This document shows, piece after piece, positions 13,412-14,655 of a stretch of DNA of 14,655 bases. Origin of the DNA: an uncultured Oxalobacteraceae bacterium (lineage in GTDB: Bacteria; Pseudomonadota; Gammaproteobacteria; Burkholderiales; Burkholderiaceae_D); assembly GCA_937996605.1 (NCBI GenBank), contig CALKVB010000253.1:1-14655 (forward strand), given 5' to 3'. The notes beneath the pieces were generated by a model. It was not told the origin of the DNA. It saw nothing but the letters and a program-made list of their open reading frames with translations, and ran no database searches. The first letter of the stretch is position 1. Each line of letters opens with the position of its first letter. A program made the translations under genes and the position numbers.

Positions 13412-14476
13412 ATGTCATACACCGTAGCAGTTGGCGGCGCCACCGGAAACGTTGGAAAAACAATGGTGGCCATCTTAGAACAAAGAAATTTTCCGATAGC
13501 GAAGTTAGAGGTCCTCGCCTCAGCAGAATCCGCTCAGCGTGGGCGCAAGCTTACTTTCCGCGGAGAAGAACTACCGGTTAGCGAACTCTCGAAGTTTGAT
13601 TTTTCAAAAACCGACTTTCTATTTCTCTCCACCGGTGGTGAGAATTCTCGAATAATATCGCCAATCGCTGCAGCAAACGGTTGCATCGTCATCGATAACT
13701 CCTCGGCATTTCGTATGCAAGATGAATGTGCGCTCATTGTTCCAGAAATCAACGGTCAAGAATTGAGTGGATCATGGCAGAAAAAATCTCGAATCTTCCC
13801 TGTCGCGAATTGCTCGACAATACAACTGGTGATGGCATTAAAACCTTTACACGATTTTGCGAAAATTCAACGTATCGTGGTGTCGACCTATCAATCATGT
13901 TCTGGTGGCGGTAAAAAATTAACTGGAAGGCTGCAACAGGAATCTACGATTGATGTCAACCAACGACAAATATTGCAACAACAGTCTGATACCTCCTTTG
14001 CACACGGTCACGACAAACCTGTAGCGTTCAACGTAGTACCCCAGATTGACGTTTTCACCGAGGGTGGGAAAACCAAAGAAGAATGGAAAATTGAAGTTGA
14101 AACAAAAAAAATCCTCAATGATGAGCGCATACAGATTAGTGCAACTTGTGTTCGCGTTCCCAGCTTTGTCGGCCATGCGGAAGCGGTCAATATACAGTTC
14201 GAACGCCCTATCCCTGCACAAGTAGCCAGGGATTTATTGTCCGCTTTCCCTGGCATCGTTGTAATGGATGAGCAAAGACTCGGAGGATATGCGACACCTT
14301 TAGATGTCGAGGGGCGTGACGAAGTCTTCGTGTCACGCATTCGTGAAGACAAGAGCGCACCGAATTGCTTGTCAATCTGGGTGGTTGCAGATAATGTCAG
14401 AAAAGGGGCAGCCCTCAATGCCGTCCAAATAGCAGAAACATTAGTCAAGCATGGACTTCGCCCCAGAACTATTTGA
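13412..14476 (+). CDS. asd: Aspartate-semialdehyde dehydrogenase with atypical active-site surroundings
   Basis: A 354-residue cytoplasmic enzyme converting L-aspartyl-4-phosphate to aspartate semialdehyde with NADPH, the branch point to lysine, methionine, threonine and diaminopimelate. The nucleotide-binding loop GGATGNVG (8-15), DNSSAFRM (95-102), catalytic Cys134 in NCSTIQ, Gln161 in STYQS, Arg248 and His255 in RVPSFVGHAEAVN, and VVADNVRKGAALNAVQIAE (324-342) are all present. The usual ANPNCST reads PVANCST, and the usual QSVSGAG reads QSCSGGG. Length is normal. The ATG follows an AGAG-containing weak ribosome site. It stands alone behind a LysR gene rather than in the leuB-asd-truA order common in proteobacteria, so it may be a second, accessory copy. 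The family call is secure; full activity is likely but not certain. Confidence 0.93.
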   Translation: MSYTVAVGGATGNVGKTMVAILEQRNFPIAKLEVLASAESAQRGRKLTFRGEELPVSELSKFDFSKTDFLFLSTGGENSRIISPIAAANGCIVIDNSSAFRMQDECALIVPEINGQELSGSWQKKSRIFPVANCSTIQLVMALKPLHDFAKIQRIVVSTYQSCSGGGKKLTGRLQQESTIDVNQRQILQQQSDTSFAHGHDKPVAFNVVPQIDVFTEGGKTKEEWKIEVETKKILNDERIQISATCVRVPSFVGHAEAVNIQFERPIPAQVARDLLSAFPGIVVMDEQRLGGYATPLDVEGRDEVFVSRIREDKSAPNCLSIWVVADNVRKGAALNAVQIAETLVKHGLRPRTI

Positions 14477-14491
14477 TCATGCAATTCATAT

Positions 14492-14538
14492 CAGTGCATG
14501 CGCCAACATAATTTACCGATCGAGGCGAGCATGCACTG
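14492..14538. repeat. 10-bp-arm inverted repeat downstream of asd (possible terminator)
   Basis: The arms CAGTGCATGC (14492-14501) and GCATGCACTG (14529-14538) are perfect, and GCC/GGC (14502-14504, 14524-14526) can extend the stem across a two-base bulge. The loop is about 19 bases. TTTG and a T/G-rich run follow. It lies 15 bases after the asd stop, consistent with a weak terminator. Confidence 0.5.
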
Positions 14539-14579
14539 TTTGTCGTTGTGTTTAGAATTCAAATTTAAAAAAATAAAAG

Positions 14580-14595
14580 GTGAATATAAATTCAC
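14580..14595. repeat. Short palindrome in the AT-rich right edge
   Basis: GTGAAT-ATAA-ATTCAC has perfect 6-bp arms. It lies in an AT-rich tract (about 14555-14635) that probably holds the promoter of a gene beyond the window. It is a possible operator; nothing further is supported. Confidence 0.35.
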
Positions 14596-14655
14596 AGGTA
14601 TAGTAAGTAATTAATTTAAAGGTCAGATATATTCTTCTGCTCCAGTGTGCGACGC

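Overview
The window looks like chromosomal DNA of a Gram-negative proteobacterium, perhaps a betaproteobacterium; that assignment is a guess. It rests on several lipoproteins with classical lipoboxes, secreted proteins with signal peptides, a YciI-type protein, a GcvA-like LysR regulator and a cryptochrome/photolyase of a proteobacterial type. Base composition is balanced to slightly AT-rich. Genes are dense on both strands. I see no tRNA, rRNA, CRISPR array or insertion sequence.

Left edge (1-1814): a photolyase/cryptochrome gene on the minus strand runs off the window. It is followed by a gene-free stretch with a stem-loop and a five-unit 13-bp tandem repeat. Next comes a minus-strand group (1815-3671): an MDR-type oxidoreductase, then a small two-helix membrane protein, then a SnoaL/NTF2-like protein.

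Core (2.7 to about 9.9 kb, possibly to 12 kb): the strongest signal in the window is a local regulon. A TetR-family repressor gene (7227-7958) carries the palindrome ACTTACAGTGTAAGT directly upstream of its ribosome binding site. The identical 15-mer occurs at two other places, and all three copies lie between divergently transcribed genes. Site 1 (3809-3823) separates the MDR oxidoreductase from a lipoprotein/membrane-protein pair. Site 2 (7192-7210) separates tetR from a Vat-like acetyltransferase followed by a secreted gluzincin-type (HExxH-x18-E) putative metallopeptidase. Site 3 (8408-8422) separates a HemJ/CopD-like membrane protein from an exported BAAT-type alpha/beta hydrolase and a small membrane protein. 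At each site a -10-like hexamer abuts the palindrome. I infer that the repressor controls all three gene pairs. The mix of an O-acetyltransferase, an oxidoreductase, exported hydrolases and membrane proteins suggests a response to a small hydrophobic or antibiotic-like compound, but the inducer is unknown.

Right part (10.0-12.0 kb): a plus-strand run of envelope genes encodes a lipoprotein alpha/beta hydrolase, a 69-residue lipoprotein, a secreted PDZ-domain protein and a cytoplasmic YciI-like protein. It may continue the site-3 transcription unit or be independent. Further right are a stand-alone LysR regulator (12271-13143) and an aspartate-semialdehyde dehydrogenase gene (13412-14476). The dehydrogenase has an unusual sequence around its catalytic cysteine. 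Two tandem inverted repeats precede it, and a 10-bp-arm inverted repeat follows it. The last 100 bases are AT-rich and hold no gene I can identify.
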